64,000 nt of DNA, from positions 124,001-188,000 of the forward strand of contig DASRBN010000042.1 in assembly GCA_035653615.1 (NCBI GenBank). The letters are read 5' to 3'. Positions 35,420 to 44,983 of the stretch are shown piece by piece. The DNA is from Ktedonobacteraceae bacterium (GTDB taxonomy: Bacteria; Chloroflexota; Ktedonobacteria; Ktedonobacterales; Ktedonobacteraceae). The notes below the pieces were generated by a model that was given only the letters and a program-made list of their open reading frames with translations, was not told the origin of the DNA and did not search any database. Numbering within the stretch: position 1 is the first letter of the stretch; each line of letters begins with the position of its first letter. A program made the position numbers and the translations under genes.

Positions 35420-35926
35420 ATGGAAGTATTTGATACAGTTCGTACAGTTCTGGCAGTACGCCGATTTCAGAACAAGCCAGTTCCCGAACCGCTTATCCGC
35501 GAGATCGTCGAAGCAGCGCGCTTGACTGCAAGCAGTAAAAATGATCAGCCCTGGCATTTCATCATCGTTCAGAATAAAGAGATGTTGCAAAAACTTGGCG
35601 TGCTCGCTCCGACAGGTTCCTATATCCCGCAAGCGCCCATGGCGATTGTCGTTTGCATGGAAAAGAGTATCTTCGCGGTTTCAGACGCGAGCCGCGCCAT
35701 TCAATCGATGATTCTAACGGCCTGGTCGCATGGCATTGGCTCAAACTGGGTTGGCTTCAATAACCTGAAACAGGTCAACCGGGTACTGGGCATTCCCGAA
35801 GAGATCGACATCCTGGCCATCGTTCCTTTTGGCTATCCAGTTGCTTCTATCGGCAAGGGCAAAAAGCGACGCAAGCCGCTGGGAGAAGTGGCATATCGCG
35901 AACGTTGGGGGATGCCTTACGAATAA
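35420..35926 (+). CDS. Nitroreductase-family FMN oxidoreductase
   Basis: A 168-residue nitroreductase-fold protein. Signature parts are TVLAVRRFQNKPVPEPLIREIVEAARLTASSKNDQPWHFIIVQ (phosphate-binding Arg residues and the SxxNxQPW segment), then ILTAWSHGIGSNWVGF and the final YPVASIGKGKKRRKPLGEVAYRERW. It uses FMN to reduce nitro compounds, quinones or similar acceptors with NAD(P)H. ATG 35,420 is preferred (AAAGG upstream) over the ATG at 35,393. Confidence 0.87.
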   Translation: MEVFDTVRTVLAVRRFQNKPVPEPLIREIVEAARLTASSKNDQPWHFIIVQNKEMLQKLGVLAPTGSYIPQAPMAIVVCMEKSIFAVSDASRAIQSMILTAWSHGIGSNWVGFNNLKQVNRVLGIPEEIDILAIVPFGYPVASIGKGKKRRKPLGEVAYRERWGMPYE

Positions 35927-35953
35927 GGATTTGTTGCTTACCAATTTTACAAG

Positions 35954-35988
35954 AGAGCCACCCCGGTTGAAGAAAATCGGGAGGCTCT
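35954..35988 (+). terminator. Terminator-like hairpin after the nitroreductase gene
   Basis: AGAGCC (35,954-35,959) pairs with GGCTCT (35,983-35,988), extended inward by CCCCG/CGGG. It lies 28 bp after the stop codon. Confidence 0.5.
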
Positions 35989-36056
35989 GATTCGTCTATC
36001 ACAATTTGAGCCGGAAAAGCAATCCCGGAATGATCACAATTTAAATTGCTCTTTGC

Positions 36057-36953
36057 TCAACCATTGCAATGCTCCGTCCAGTAGTGATAGGTTTTTGCGA
36101 CCACCGTAACCACGTTCTTGATCTCTTTTTCAAGGCGGAAGGACGGCCCGGCGGGGAAGTACAGGATGCTTCCCTCTCGGCGCACGCAAATGTTTTCAAT
36201 TACGATAGCGCGCAGCAGCCAGAGAGCCGCCTGCTCATCTTGACAATTCAGGCCTACCCAGCCAGGATTCTTGCTGCGTACTGTTGGCAGTCCTGTAACC
36301 AGGCGCAATCCGCGCTCGATTTCGGCCACGACTCGCTCGTAAGATGCCTGATCGGTCATAATTTCTTCAGGAGAAACGGGTTCTAATAATGTATCGCGAT
36401 GTGGAGGGCCACCTGCCAGCGCCAGGTCACAGAACGTCGTCCACATCTGATCCCATGCTACCTCTCCATCGTCGTTATAGACCATAGGAGCAGTGCCCAT
36501 GGGAGCGGAACTAACAGTTTTACCGTTACGGTAACGAGGTGGAAGAATAGCTTGCATGGTCTCGCTATGGAGATGGGCAAGCCCGTATTTTGGTAAAAGA
36601 GCTACATCGAGGTCTTGCCAATCAATCTCCGTCACCTTGCCCCCCGTAATGGTCACAGATTGGCCGGGAACGCACCAGATGTTGTAGTCTCCTTCGGGCA
36701 GGGCAAGAAAAAGGGCGGCATACGTTGAAAGTCCATCGATCCGGCGCTCTCGGACTTCAGTATGCGTTTTTTGCCTGTGGTTGTCTTTCGGACTGACTTC
36801 AATCTCCTTGCCGCAGAGTTCTGCAGCGGTATAAATGACCAATGCCCCGATATTCTGCCCAATATCAAGCACCGCGTGACCGGTCGAAACACGATTCGGG
36901 CCTTGCTCCTTCTCACACGGAATACTTCTCTGCGCCATTCTTCTCGCAAGCAT
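36057..36953 (-). CDS. Conserved protein of unknown function
   Basis: A 298-residue soluble protein I cannot assign with confidence. The N-terminal half has a small domain pattern (VLDIGQNIGALVIYTAAELCGKEIEVS, then a beta-rich stretch ending GGKVTEIDW). The C-terminal half looks strongly conserved in style (WDQMWTTFCDLALAGGPPHR, LVTGLPTVRSKNPGWVGLNC, FPAGPSFRLEKEIKNVVTVV). No signal peptide or membrane helix is seen. A long unbroken frame and GGAG before the ATG support a real gene. It stands alone between a nitroreductase and the DUF4331 unit. Confidence 0.75.
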   Translation of the reverse strand: MLARRMAQRSIPCEKEQGPNRVSTGHAVLDIGQNIGALVIYTAAELCGKEIEVSPKDNHRQKTHTEVRERRIDGLSTYAALFLALPEGDYNIWCVPGQSVTITGGKVTEIDWQDLDVALLPKYGLAHLHSETMQAILPPRYRNGKTVSSAPMGTAPMVYNDDGEVAWDQMWTTFCDLALAGGPPHRDTLLEPVSPEEIMTDQASYERVVAEIERGLRLVTGLPTVRSKNPGWVGLNCQDEQAALWLLRAIVIENICVRREGSILYFPAGPSFRLEKEIKNVVTVVAKTYHYWTEHCNG

Positions 36954-36975
36954 CTGTGATGTTCTCCATCAAGAG

Positions 36976-37005
36976 AGGTCTGGCGACGTTGGAGCCGCCA
37001 GACCT
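36976..37005. terminator. Hairpin after the DUF4331 unit
   Basis: AGGTCTGGCG (36,976-36,985) and CGCCAGACCT (36,996-37,005) form a perfect 10-bp stem between the DUF4331 stop and the next leftward gene. It probably ends the DUF4331 transcript; the T-tract is on the opposite strand, so its direction is uncertain. Confidence 0.5.
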
Positions 37006-37041
37006 TTTGAACCAGTACCGTTATTGCTCTTGCATCAGCAC

Positions 37042-38415
37042 TCAATGACCGGGATAGTCAAATCCATCATACGGCACACCAAGGTACGGGAAGCTATTCA
37101 AGTAGGGACTTGTGATGTTGCTGGGCGTCAAGCCATCCGTGACCTGAGAGGCTGCCGGGTCAGGGGTATATGAGGGGTCAACCAGCGGAATGGTGACACC
37201 CGCGATGGCCCGCAGCTCAATGGTGAACACGTCGTCTAAGAAACGCCGACCATTGGGATATCCGGCAAGATCACCACCGAGTATGCCATAGATGTTTGGA
37301 TTGTTCGAGGGGGGAATAGCCATGTTCAGGCGCAGCATATCCGACTGGACTTTTCCGGTATAATTCTGGAAGCCCTTGATGATCCCGGATGGTATGCCAG
37401 TAAGCAGGATAGCAACCAGGTCCGCACGCGGTTTGCTGTAGCCCGCCAGATTCGGGAAAACGCCTGGATAGAGGCCGGGTAACAGTTTGGCAACCTCGGG
37501 AGAGGTGTAGTATTGGGCAAACTGGCTGTCATCTTTTGGCAGGGTAGCGTTCCAGTAGTCCTTCTTGCCAATCGGTATCACGGCTTCATTGATCAGTGGG
37601 TTACCGAGGCGCGAGACCTGCACCCATGGCCCGCTCTCCTTGGAGCCACCTTTCCCTTTTTCGAGGATACGCGCCTTCTGGCGGCTTGCCGTTGCCCAGA
37701 CGCCGATGACCGACTTTTTGCTGTTCGGGTCTTTAGGATTAGAGCCGTCGCGTGTGAGATCGGTCTTCGGTACCTGGATCGCGATGGTATGGACGTTGAG
37801 CTTATCGGTACCATTGACGCCAGGAGCGTTGGGCATGGGATTGAAGAATAAACTCTGGAACGGACGCAGATCGAGGAGATCGAAGACCGAACCAAGGTCA
37901 ACATAGAATCCTTCGGCCCTCTGACCGGCGAACACGACCTCACCGCTCTTCAGGGTTTGAACGGCCGGCTGAGCAAGGTTAGCGGCATAGTTGGGCGTAG
38001 ATGTCGGACCAATGTTACATGGTGGACAGGGCAGGCCGCTTCCCAATACCGTTGAAAAACCATGCTTCACCTTCGTCACCGAATAGGTTTGAGGTCGATT
38101 CCAATTCGGGTCATTCAGCGAGCTGATCGGGCCAGTATTGTACAAAAAGGTGTTGGGGTTGCGGGTCTGCGTCTGGAATTGAAACCGGTAGGTGATCTCC
38201 GCGGCCCCATCTCCATCATTGTCGATATTGATCTCGTACAGCACATCATCGCCAAATTCATAGAAATTTGGGCCACCTGCCGGTCCCTCCAGCGGAACAA
38301 AGTTAGCGATCATAGTAACGGTGTTGGGCCTGTCCGGGCTGACAAAAGCGTATACGTCGGTATTGTCGGCTACCGGGTCCTTGGAAATGTCGGGGGCTTC
38401 GCGATGGGATGACAT
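37042..38415 (-). CDS. DUF4331-family protein
   Basis: A 457-residue protein with the family's characteristic opening MSSHREAPDISKDPVADNTDVYAFVSPD, then FYEFGDDVLYEINIDNDGDG and FAGQRAEGFYVDLGSVFDLL. DUF4331 proteins are large beta-rich proteins of unknown function, often exported or in oxidative-stress contexts. No signal peptide is visible here, while the gene upstream in the same direction encodes a small Tat-type protein, so the pair may be exported or act together. Start: ATG after GGAGGTAAACTA. Confidence 0.88.
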   Translation of the reverse strand: MSSHREAPDISKDPVADNTDVYAFVSPDRPNTVTMIANFVPLEGPAGGPNFYEFGDDVLYEINIDNDGDGAAEITYRFQFQTQTRNPNTFLYNTGPISSLNDPNWNRPQTYSVTKVKHGFSTVLGSGLPCPPCNIGPTSTPNYAANLAQPAVQTLKSGEVVFAGQRAEGFYVDLGSVFDLLDLRPFQSLFFNPMPNAPGVNGTDKLNVHTIAIQVPKTDLTRDGSNPKDPNSKKSVIGVWATASRQKARILEKGKGGSKESGPWVQVSRLGNPLINEAVIPIGKKDYWNATLPKDDSQFAQYYTSPEVAKLLPGLYPGVFPNLAGYSKPRADLVAILLTGIPSGIIKGFQNYTGKVQSDMLRLNMAIPPSNNPNIYGILGGDLAGYPNGRRFLDDVFTIELRAIAGVTIPLVDPSYTPDPAASQVTDGLTPSNITSPYLNSFPYLGVPYDGFDYPGH

Positions 38416-38455
38416 TAGTTTACCTCCGTTAGGATTGCGCGCCTCTCGAAGTTGC

Positions 38456-38737
38456 TTATGGCAACACTCTAATCAGGCGCATCATAAGCTCAGGATCGCG
38501 AAAAATGATTTCCTGAGTGCCGGACATCACACTGATCTCGCCCGTAGCGAAATCGCGCACATGTGCTACCAGGGTTTCACCAAGCTGGGCGGCGGATGTT
38601 TCTTCCACTGACAGGTCTGTCGCCGCTGTTTCAGGCGCGTCAGATATCGCCGCCAGAGGCGCTGCGGCCAGCACTCCAAGTGTGGCCACACTCACCGATG
38701 TTTGCTTGATAAACCCACGGCGGGTCATCTTGGCCAT
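38456..38737 (-). CDS. Small Tat-signal protein paired with DUF4331
   Basis: A 93-residue protein beginning MAKMTRRGFIKQTSVSVATLGVLAAAPLAA, a twin-arginine signal peptide (RRGFIK) with a hydrophobic stretch. The mature part is about 60 residues with no recognised domain. It lies 40 bp upstream of the DUF4331 gene on the same strand and is probably co-transcribed with it. It may carry or escort the partner across the membrane. ATG 38,737 follows GAGAGGAGCATAAA. Confidence 0.7.
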   Translation of the reverse strand: MAKMTRRGFIKQTSVSVATLGVLAAAPLAAISDAPETAATDLSVEETSAAQLGETLVAHVRDFATGEISVMSGTQEIIFRDPELMMRLIRVLP

Positions 38738-38971
38738 TTTATGCTCCTCTCTTGTGAATCCATGCGATTCGCTCATGAGTACGATCCCGGGCTATATCTG
38801 GATCATCGGGCTTTGATTATTCTCATTACGTTGATGAACTACCACGTAAACAATGTTTTTCCAGCGATTACTTCAGCCCGGGATCGCTAAAGATGGCTCT
38901 GCTTAGTAGTATGCCTGCGGTAGAGGGGACTTACCATGCCAACAGCTCACCATTTCCATGCCAGGGAAGAA

Positions 38972-40393
38972 TCATCTACTTGCGGTTCTTTTGCATAGCC
39001 GCAAACTATCAGAAGCTCTTAGCGCACGTTCAGACCAGAGGTGTTGCGTTTCCGCATTCATAGTATCGCGTAGCACTGCCTGAACAAGACAATGAAGCGC
39101 GAGGGTCCTGGTACCAGTATTGCGGCGCAACAGGGAATGGGTCCGCAGAACTGCGATAGCTGTATCGAACATGAACGGGTCGGCAGCTAAGGGCTGGAGG
39201 ACAGGACCGAAGTCTACATCATCCTCCATCAGTATGGATTCGGGAATGGCGTCTGGCTGTAGGAAGGCGCAGAGCCGCAGCAGTTCTACCGCGGCCGGGT
39301 TCGCGCGCTCGACCGATTCTAAGGCATGGGTAAATGTAGCAGTCACCGATTGGGGATGGGTTGTACTCACCCCGCCGCGAAAATCGCGCAGACTGAGCAG
39401 CGCAGGGCGTCGTTTCTGATAGCGTTCAAGGTAATCAGATAAGCTGCATGCAGTTTCTTCGATGTATGCTCCCGCTTGATCGAGCGCCAGGGGGAGCCCA
39501 CCCATCATGCGGGAAATTTCTCTGGCAATACTGCGATCAGCCGATGACGCATCCTCAAGAGAAGCATCACACTCTATGCGCACAGAACGGCGCAGGAGCA
39601 AGAGCGCTCCCTCATCCGGTTCCATCTGCTCCAGGTTGATACGATGTGCAAACGTCCTTGTTGACTGCGTGCGCGTTGTCAGCAGAATAGCACCTCTACT
39701 ACCCGGAGGGATAAAGTCCTGGAGGATGCTCAGATCATCCATATTGTCGAGGATCAGCAGCCAGTTCTGATTGTTATTGAGCCAGCGCTTCACCGCGTTG
39801 ACTTGCTGTTCCTCATCCGATTGGCCCTTATCCGGTAGCTTCAAAAGCGTTGCGAGCTTGACGAACCCGGAGTATAGAACCTCTTTTGTTTCGGCCTGCG
39901 ACCAAAGAACTGCCTGATACTCGTTTCTGTAACGATAGGCATATTCTACTGCCGTCTGGGTTTTGCCAATGCCCCCCAGACCACAGAGGGCCTGTATACG
40001 CTCTAGAGCACAGGTATTACCTGTATGCAACAGAGTATGTAGATGCTGGATGGCATCTTCACGCCCTGTAAAAAACGGATTCTTCCCATACGGAACATAC
40101 CAGAACTGCGAGTTTACATATGGGCCAGACGATACAACCTGCTGGATTTCCTGGAACTCTTCGGACAGGCTGTGATTATCGGCGCGTGTATTCTCTTGCA
40201 AAAACCCAAGTTCTTCGGCGCTCTTCCCGAAGAGTTCGCAGAGTTTCTGACGAAAATGCAGACCTGGAAATATATTGCCTCGCTCCCATCTGCTCACGCT
40301 GGGAGCGGTCGTCCCGATCATTTCGGCCACCTGCTCCTGTGACCACAGGCGTTGCTCGCGTTCCTGTTTCAGACGTTGGGCGAATCCTTGCAT
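38972..40393 (-). CDS. XRE helix-turn-helix STAND ATPase (NB-ARC), C-terminally short
   Basis: A 473-residue protein. An N-terminal Cro/C1-type helix-turn-helix (about 5-60) is followed by a linker with FFTGREDAIQHLH and an NB-ARC ATPase: Walker A GLGGIGKTQ, Walker B LLILDNMD, then LLTTRTQS and GLPLALDQAGAYI. Most relatives in this phylum add a long TPR sensor region after the ATPase; here the frame stops soon after the winged-helix part, so the sensor is missing or was lost. Its probable role is a signal-responsive regulator. Start ATG 40,393 is chosen over one 14 codons earlier. Confidence 0.82.
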   Translation of the reverse strand: MQGFAQRLKQEREQRLWSQEQVAEMIGTTAPSVSRWERGNIFPGLHFRQKLCELFGKSAEELGFLQENTRADNHSLSEEFQEIQQVVSSGPYVNSQFWYVPYGKNPFFTGREDAIQHLHTLLHTGNTCALERIQALCGLGGIGKTQTAVEYAYRYRNEYQAVLWSQAETKEVLYSGFVKLATLLKLPDKGQSDEEQQVNAVKRWLNNNQNWLLILDNMDDLSILQDFIPPGSRGAILLTTRTQSTRTFAHRINLEQMEPDEGALLLLRRSVRIECDASLEDASSADRSIAREISRMMGGLPLALDQAGAYIEETACSLSDYLERYQKRRPALLSLRDFRGGVSTTHPQSVTATFTHALESVERANPAAVELLRLCAFLQPDAIPESILMEDDVDFGPVLQPLAADPFMFDTAIAVLRTHSLLRRNTGTRTLALHCLVQAVLRDTMNAETQHLWSERALRASDSLRLCKRTASR

Positions 40394-40608
40394 GACATCT
40401 TCTCTTTCCCCCGGTATGTTTTGATAGTTCACCAATGAATACGCAATGCAAGAGGTATTGGATGATTCGCCGGTACCTTCATTTCACGGTTCGTATCAAT
40501 CAGGACAGAAATCTAATTTTGTCTTATAATCAGTTTTGGATATGAATGAGCCATTTCGCCGCAAGATTTCTTTAATTTTCATATCTGTCTGAAGGAGATG
40601 TATTTCTC

Positions 40609-43200
40609 ATGCCCTGGACACCATTAGCCGAGCGCTTTTCTCAGTTGCCACTCATTCTCGCCGGACCTATGCTTCGTCGTGTTGAGCCTGGGTCTGTCAC
40701 CGTCTGGCTTGCATTGAGAGAGGCCAGGATGGTAACACTGCGTGTGTATCGCAAGGATGAGGATGGAAAGCTGGTCGAGCAGATCATTGGGACACGCCGG
40801 ACCGCCCGCCTCGGTGATTATTTGCACATCGTCGCGGTAACCGCCCATGCACGTGAGGGTCAGCAACTTGCCTGGGGCGATCTCTATTACTATGATGTAT
40901 TCTTTCAGGCGGATAATGCTGAAGATCACGCGGCATCAACGGCAGATCATCTCAATACGCCTGGTATTCTGACTGCTGATCCCTCTTCAGCAGAGCCGGT
41001 GCATCGTTTAATCTACCCTGGACATCCACTTCCCAGTTTCGTACTGCCCCCTGAGGACCTGAACCGGCTGCGCATCTTGCATGGATCGTGTCGCAAGCCG
41101 CATGGAACCGGCAAAGAAATGCTGGCCGCCCTTGATAGCATATTGGAAACCATACTGTATGATGCAAGAAAGCGGCCTCAACACCTCTTTCTGACCGGAG
41201 ACCAGATTTACGCCGACGATGTGGCCGCTCCTCTCCTATGTGCCCTCATGGATGCCGGGGATTTTCTGCTGTCAGGAAACCAGATAGAGATACTCCCCAT
41301 TGTTGGCGTACCGGCACGTAATTTACCACCAGGATGCCGGGGACGCGTGGTGCGAAACCAGGCAATGTTCACAACAACTACACCCAAGAATCAGCTGTTA
41401 TCCCTGGCCGAATACGTTGCCATGTATCTTTTTGTCTGGTCGGATGTCCTCTGGCCGGATGAACTGCCTGAGATGAAGGAAATACAGCAAAAGTATGCCT
41501 TTGTAGAAAATGAAGATGTTCCCGGTGAGTCGCAAGAGCAATATGCGGACAACTTAAACAAATTGCGCCAGTTCCGTGCTACACTGCCAAACGTGAGGCG
41601 ATTGCTGGCAAATATTCCACTCCTTACGGTCTGTGACGATCATGATGTCACTGATGACTGGTATCTTGATGGGGCCTGGTGCCAGCAGGTCTTGAACAGC
41701 AAACTTGGGCACAGGGTTGTTCGCAATGCCTTGCTTGCCTATGCGCTTTTCCAGGCCTGGGGCAATACCCCCGATCAGTTTGAGCAACCCCAGGGGCAAG
41801 CCTTTCTAGATGCTCTCAACGAGTGGCGTGGAGAGGAGTCGGGCCCTCGCGCAACTACCATCACTACCATGCTCGATATACCCGATTCTTTTGATGGAAA
41901 AGGGATATTACCGCATAGGGAACACGCATTCAAATGGCATTATGCCTATTCGGGTCCGCGCTACCAGGTTATCGTCATGGATACGCGAACGCATCGTCTC
42001 TATCGCACTCCCACCTCATTTCCCGGCCTGCTGTCTCCAGAGGCATTAAAAACACAGGTGGCTCATGCCATGCGCAGGGATGTGGATGTCACAATCATCA
42101 TCTCTGCCACTCCCGTCATTGGTCAGAATTTTGTTGAATCGCTCCAATTCTGGAGCCATTGGAGCCTTAGAAATAATTATGCCTTAGATCGAGAGGCCTG
42201 GGCCCTGGATTGGGATACCTTCCAGCCTTTCCTTAAAACGCTGGCGGCAATGAAACGGGTCGTTATCCTCTCGGGAGATGTCCATTATGCTTTTGGCTCC
42301 AGCCTGGATTACTGGAGCCGTAAAGAGCGGACAACCGCTAAAATAGTCGATTACACTTCCAGCGCCCTGCTCAATGAGGTATCGGGTCCTGAAATAGCCG
42401 TTCTCACCACTATCTATCCGCAACTTGCCAGATTGATACGAGCCGAGGATTCGGCACAGCAAGATTTTTTCGCCTGGGATGTGGACCGTGTTCTTCATCA
42501 TCATCACGTCCTGAGAACAATACTCAGAATTGTGATGTGGCGCATATATCTTATCTGGTGGGCATTGCCCAAATTGATCGACGCGCGCCGTGCAAGCACA
42601 GAGATTGTTTTGCCCGCACATGGATGGCCCCCGGGAGCATTCAATACCATCCAGCCAGATCGTAGTTACCGCGTACACTATTTACGCGATCAGCTTGATA
42701 GTACTAAACCCAGGAGCGCAGCTCTGAAAAAAAGGCGTACATCGCACTTGAGACTGCCTGGATGGCTACTCAAGCTGGGGCGTGCGGCATTGAAAGTTCT
42801 TACAATATCTGAAACCCGGGTAGGAAGGGCGCGCAGGAGAATAGGGAGAAGGGCTATCAGGTATGTGCAAAAACCGGGATCACACGTGCGAAAACGCTCC
42901 GCATATAGCGCGATAAGGGGAACAGATCTTATGGAAGCCAGGCTGGAAAGACACAAGGTTACGTTGGGAGAGGCAATATTCCATCATCAGCAGTGGCTTC
43001 AACAGTGGAAGGCGGGCTCGCATATCATCGGCTATGCGAATGCCGGAGAGATTGTCTTCAACTGGAAGAACGATCAACAGGAAGTAATTCAGCGTCTGTG
43101 GTGGTGGCCGCCCGATCAGCCTGATCAGCCAGCTCTTGCCTCTGAATTTCATGAAACGCTCAAATTGCCTTCGCCCGATGATGCTCCTTCATTGCCATGA
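40609..43200 (+). CDS. PhoD-like metallophosphatase
   Basis: An 863-residue metal-dependent phosphatase or phosphodiesterase. The PhoD-like metal motifs are LFLTGDQIYADDV, LLTVCDDHDVTDDWYLDG and VVILSGDVHYAF. An N-terminal beta domain (about 15-140) precedes the catalytic part. There is no signal peptide, so unlike classic PhoD it may be cytoplasmic. The C-terminal 250 residues, basic and rich in Arg/Lys, are not part of the known domain. It is divergent from the STAND regulator gene, 215 bp apart. Start follows GAAGGAGATG. Confidence 0.85.
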   Translation: MPWTPLAERFSQLPLILAGPMLRRVEPGSVTVWLALREARMVTLRVYRKDEDGKLVEQIIGTRRTARLGDYLHIVAVTAHAREGQQLAWGDLYYYDVFFQADNAEDHAASTADHLNTPGILTADPSSAEPVHRLIYPGHPLPSFVLPPEDLNRLRILHGSCRKPHGTGKEMLAALDSILETILYDARKRPQHLFLTGDQIYADDVAAPLLCALMDAGDFLLSGNQIEILPIVGVPARNLPPGCRGRVVRNQAMFTTTTPKNQLLSLAEYVAMYLFVWSDVLWPDELPEMKEIQQKYAFVENEDVPGESQEQYADNLNKLRQFRATLPNVRRLLANIPLLTVCDDHDVTDDWYLDGAWCQQVLNSKLGHRVVRNALLAYALFQAWGNTPDQFEQPQGQAFLDALNEWRGEESGPRATTITTMLDIPDSFDGKGILPHREHAFKWHYAYSGPRYQVIVMDTRTHRLYRTPTSFPGLLSPEALKTQVAHAMRRDVDVTIIISATPVIGQNFVESLQFWSHWSLRNNYALDREAWALDWDTFQPFLKTLAAMKRVVILSGDVHYAFGSSLDYWSRKERTTAKIVDYTSSALLNEVSGPEIAVLTTIYPQLARLIRAEDSAQQDFFAWDVDRVLHHHHVLRTILRIVMWRIYLIWWALPKLIDARRASTEIVLPAHGWPPGAFNTIQPDRSYRVHYLRDQLDSTKPRSAALKKRRTSHLRLPGWLLKLGRAALKVLTISETRVGRARRRIGRRAIRYVQKPGSHVRKRSAYSAIRGTDLMEARLERHKVTLGEAIFHHQQWLQQWKAGSHIIGYANAGEIVFNWKNDQQEVIQRLWWWPPDQPDQPALASEFHETLKLPSPDDAPSLP

Positions 43201-43354
43201 GCAAATCTCGCCCGGATACTTTACAGATCCGTGCAGTGAGACTGACAGATAACCGCTGACAATGTGCAATGAGGCTTCGGCGTTTCGCTTACATGTCTTA
43301 TGGCTCTTCAAGCAGAGGAGGCTGAATATACCGGGTCTGTTTTCGCCATTGTTT

Positions 43355-43915
43355 TCAGGGAGCAGTCTGGGAGATGTTTGGCTGACGCCACATCGTCTCA
43401 TCGAGTTCCCAAAGCTGGCCTTGCGGTGAGTGATAAGGCGTCTCGAAGCGTTTGGCTTCCGGCACCTCTTTGAAATGCTTGTGATCCGGCTGATAACGGA
43501 CGGTATATTGCGCCAGTGGGATCTCTTCGTATTCGACAGTGAGCGCATCCCCATGCAGCCAAACCACCGCAGGCTGGCGAGCGCTTCTTCTCCATAGAGT
43601 TTCCAGCGACGAAAATGGACGTAGCCCAGACGGCTCAAGCGGCGGAGAAAGCGCGTTGCGTAAAAAATTCGGTGGAATTGCTCTGGGGTGAGCAGTTTGT
43701 TGGTCACCCATCCTAAGACTTCTGCAGGACTGAAGCGGTTGTCATCCCGCTTGCGGTGCGCCCAATGTGGTTGCGCATTGTAGTCCGAGCTGCTTGAGAG
43801 CGGTATACATCCGAAACTCGCCGAGCAGCGGATTCTCCTCTTGCTTCTTGCGGATGAGATTCCGTGTGGGCAGATCAACCCCTGGCCTACCGGTAGTGGA
43901 ATACATGGGACAATA
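43355..43915 (-). pseudogene. Decayed DDE-transposase remnant
   Basis: Pieces of one transposase in different frames. The first (about 43,790-43,915) reads TTGRPGVDLPTRNLIRKKQEENPLLGEFRMY, the helix-turn-helix end. It joins directly to a C-terminal piece (PHWAHRKRDDNRFSPAEVLGWV and RIFYATRFLRRLSRLGYVHF), then shifts frame to VEYEEIPLAQYTVRYQPDHKHFKEV before a stop. The whole DDE core is deleted. No terminal repeats were found. Recognition of the parent family is from memory of integrase-type transposases in this phylum. Confidence 0.65.
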
Positions 43916-43919
43916 GCCG

Positions 43920-44423
43920 CTATTTGAGAATAAACTGCCCCGTTTGCTCGTAGCACTCAAGATCCGCGAGTGTTTCTCGGTAGAGCGCGGGCAGATCCTT
44001 GGGAAGCTCATCGGGGGCAAAGAAGCGCGCATGAGTCGTTTCATCAGTTGCGGCTACGAGGGTTCCCTGCCAACGATCAACCCGAAAGGCTACTGCAAAC
44101 ATCTGGATCTGGTCGCCAAAGGCTGTGGTAAAAGCAAAGCGTGGCTCGGTATACAGAGCAATAGGCGTAGCTTGCAAGACTTCCAATCCAGTTTCTTCCC
44201 AGATCTCACGCTTGAGACAGTCGAGGATCGATTCCTGGAGTTCGAGCCCTCCAGCAGGCAAACCCCAGATACCGTTATCACGCCGGCGAATGAGTAAAAA
44301 GCGTCCGTGTTCATCTCGAATGATGGCCCGTGCGCCAGGACTAATCAAGGGCCGTGAGCCGACAAGTTTGCGTAATTGTCCTAAGTATGTTTCTTCAAAG
44401 GTGCGTTTCTCTAGTGGTGGCAT
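43920..44423 (-). CDS. Nudix hydrolase
   Basis: A 167-residue Nudix protein with a complete Nudix box, GLELQESILDCLKREIWEETGL (G-x5-E-x7-REUxEExGU, read here as GLELQES...REIWEETGL). The preceding GRFLLIRRRDNGIWGLPAGG is the usual substrate-side strand pair. It cleaves a nucleoside-diphosphate linked compound; substrate unknown. ATG 44,423 follows GAGGAG. It lies 14 bp after the second Nudix gene in the same direction, so they form a tandem unit. Confidence 0.92.
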   Translation of the reverse strand: MPPLEKRTFEETYLGQLRKLVGSRPLISPGARAIIRDEHGRFLLIRRRDNGIWGLPAGGLELQESILDCLKREIWEETGLEVLQATPIALYTEPRFAFTTAFGDQIQMFAVAFRVDRWQGTLVAATDETTHARFFAPDELPKDLPALYRETLADLECYEQTGQFILK

Positions 44424-44437
44424 GGTCTCTTTTCTCC

Positions 44438-44947
44438 TCACTCACGGGCTTTCTGGGAGGCCTGCGTGATCTCATCAAACACCACATGCTCAGGGACGAG
44501 AGGAAGTACCTGCAATGCAGTCGGCAAAAAAGCAGGATAAAGGGCAATATTTTTCAGCTCATCGAGTTTGAACCATCGAAAGATGATATCTATCCCTCCA
44601 TCTTCTACTGCTTGAATGGTTCGCTCCAAATGGTAGAGATGAGGAGTCTCAAGAGGGGTAATCAAGTAGTAAAAGCCAATACCGTGATGGGCTTTGCCAC
44701 CGTCATCCGAGACAAAGAAATGTTCAACAACCCAAAGAAGTCGCTCGATCTGGACAGAAATCCCTAATTCCTCTTGCATTTCCCTCTGAAGAGCTACGTG
44801 GGACGGCTCAAGCAGTTCGATACCGCCACCGGGAAGCGTCCAGAAGGTTCGTTGTGGTTCGCCTTGCAGAAGAATAGCACGGTCATGGATGAGCACCCCT
44901 GCTGTACGGCAACGAAAGCTGAGATTGCTTTTCTCGCAATAGGTCAA
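44438..44947 (-). CDS. Nudix hydrolase (second of a tandem pair)
   Basis: A 169-residue Nudix protein with the box GGIELLEPSHVALQREMQEELGI, preceded by RTFWTLPGGG. It is clearly different from its neighbour at 43920, so the pair is not a recent duplication. It starts at TTG after GGAGGAAGC, 37 bp downstream of the ctaA-ctaB gene, and may be transcribed with it. Substrate unknown. Confidence 0.9.
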   Translation of the reverse strand: MTYCEKSNLSFRCRTAGVLIHDRAILLQGEPQRTFWTLPGGGIELLEPSHVALQREMQEELGISVQIERLLWVVEHFFVSDDGGKAHHGIGFYYLITPLETPHLYHLERTIQAVEDGGIDIIFRWFKLDELKNIALYPAFLPTALQVLPLVPEHVVFDEITQASQKARE

Positions 44948-44983
44948 AAGCTTCCTCCAACATCTATCAAGAAAAGCTGTGTT

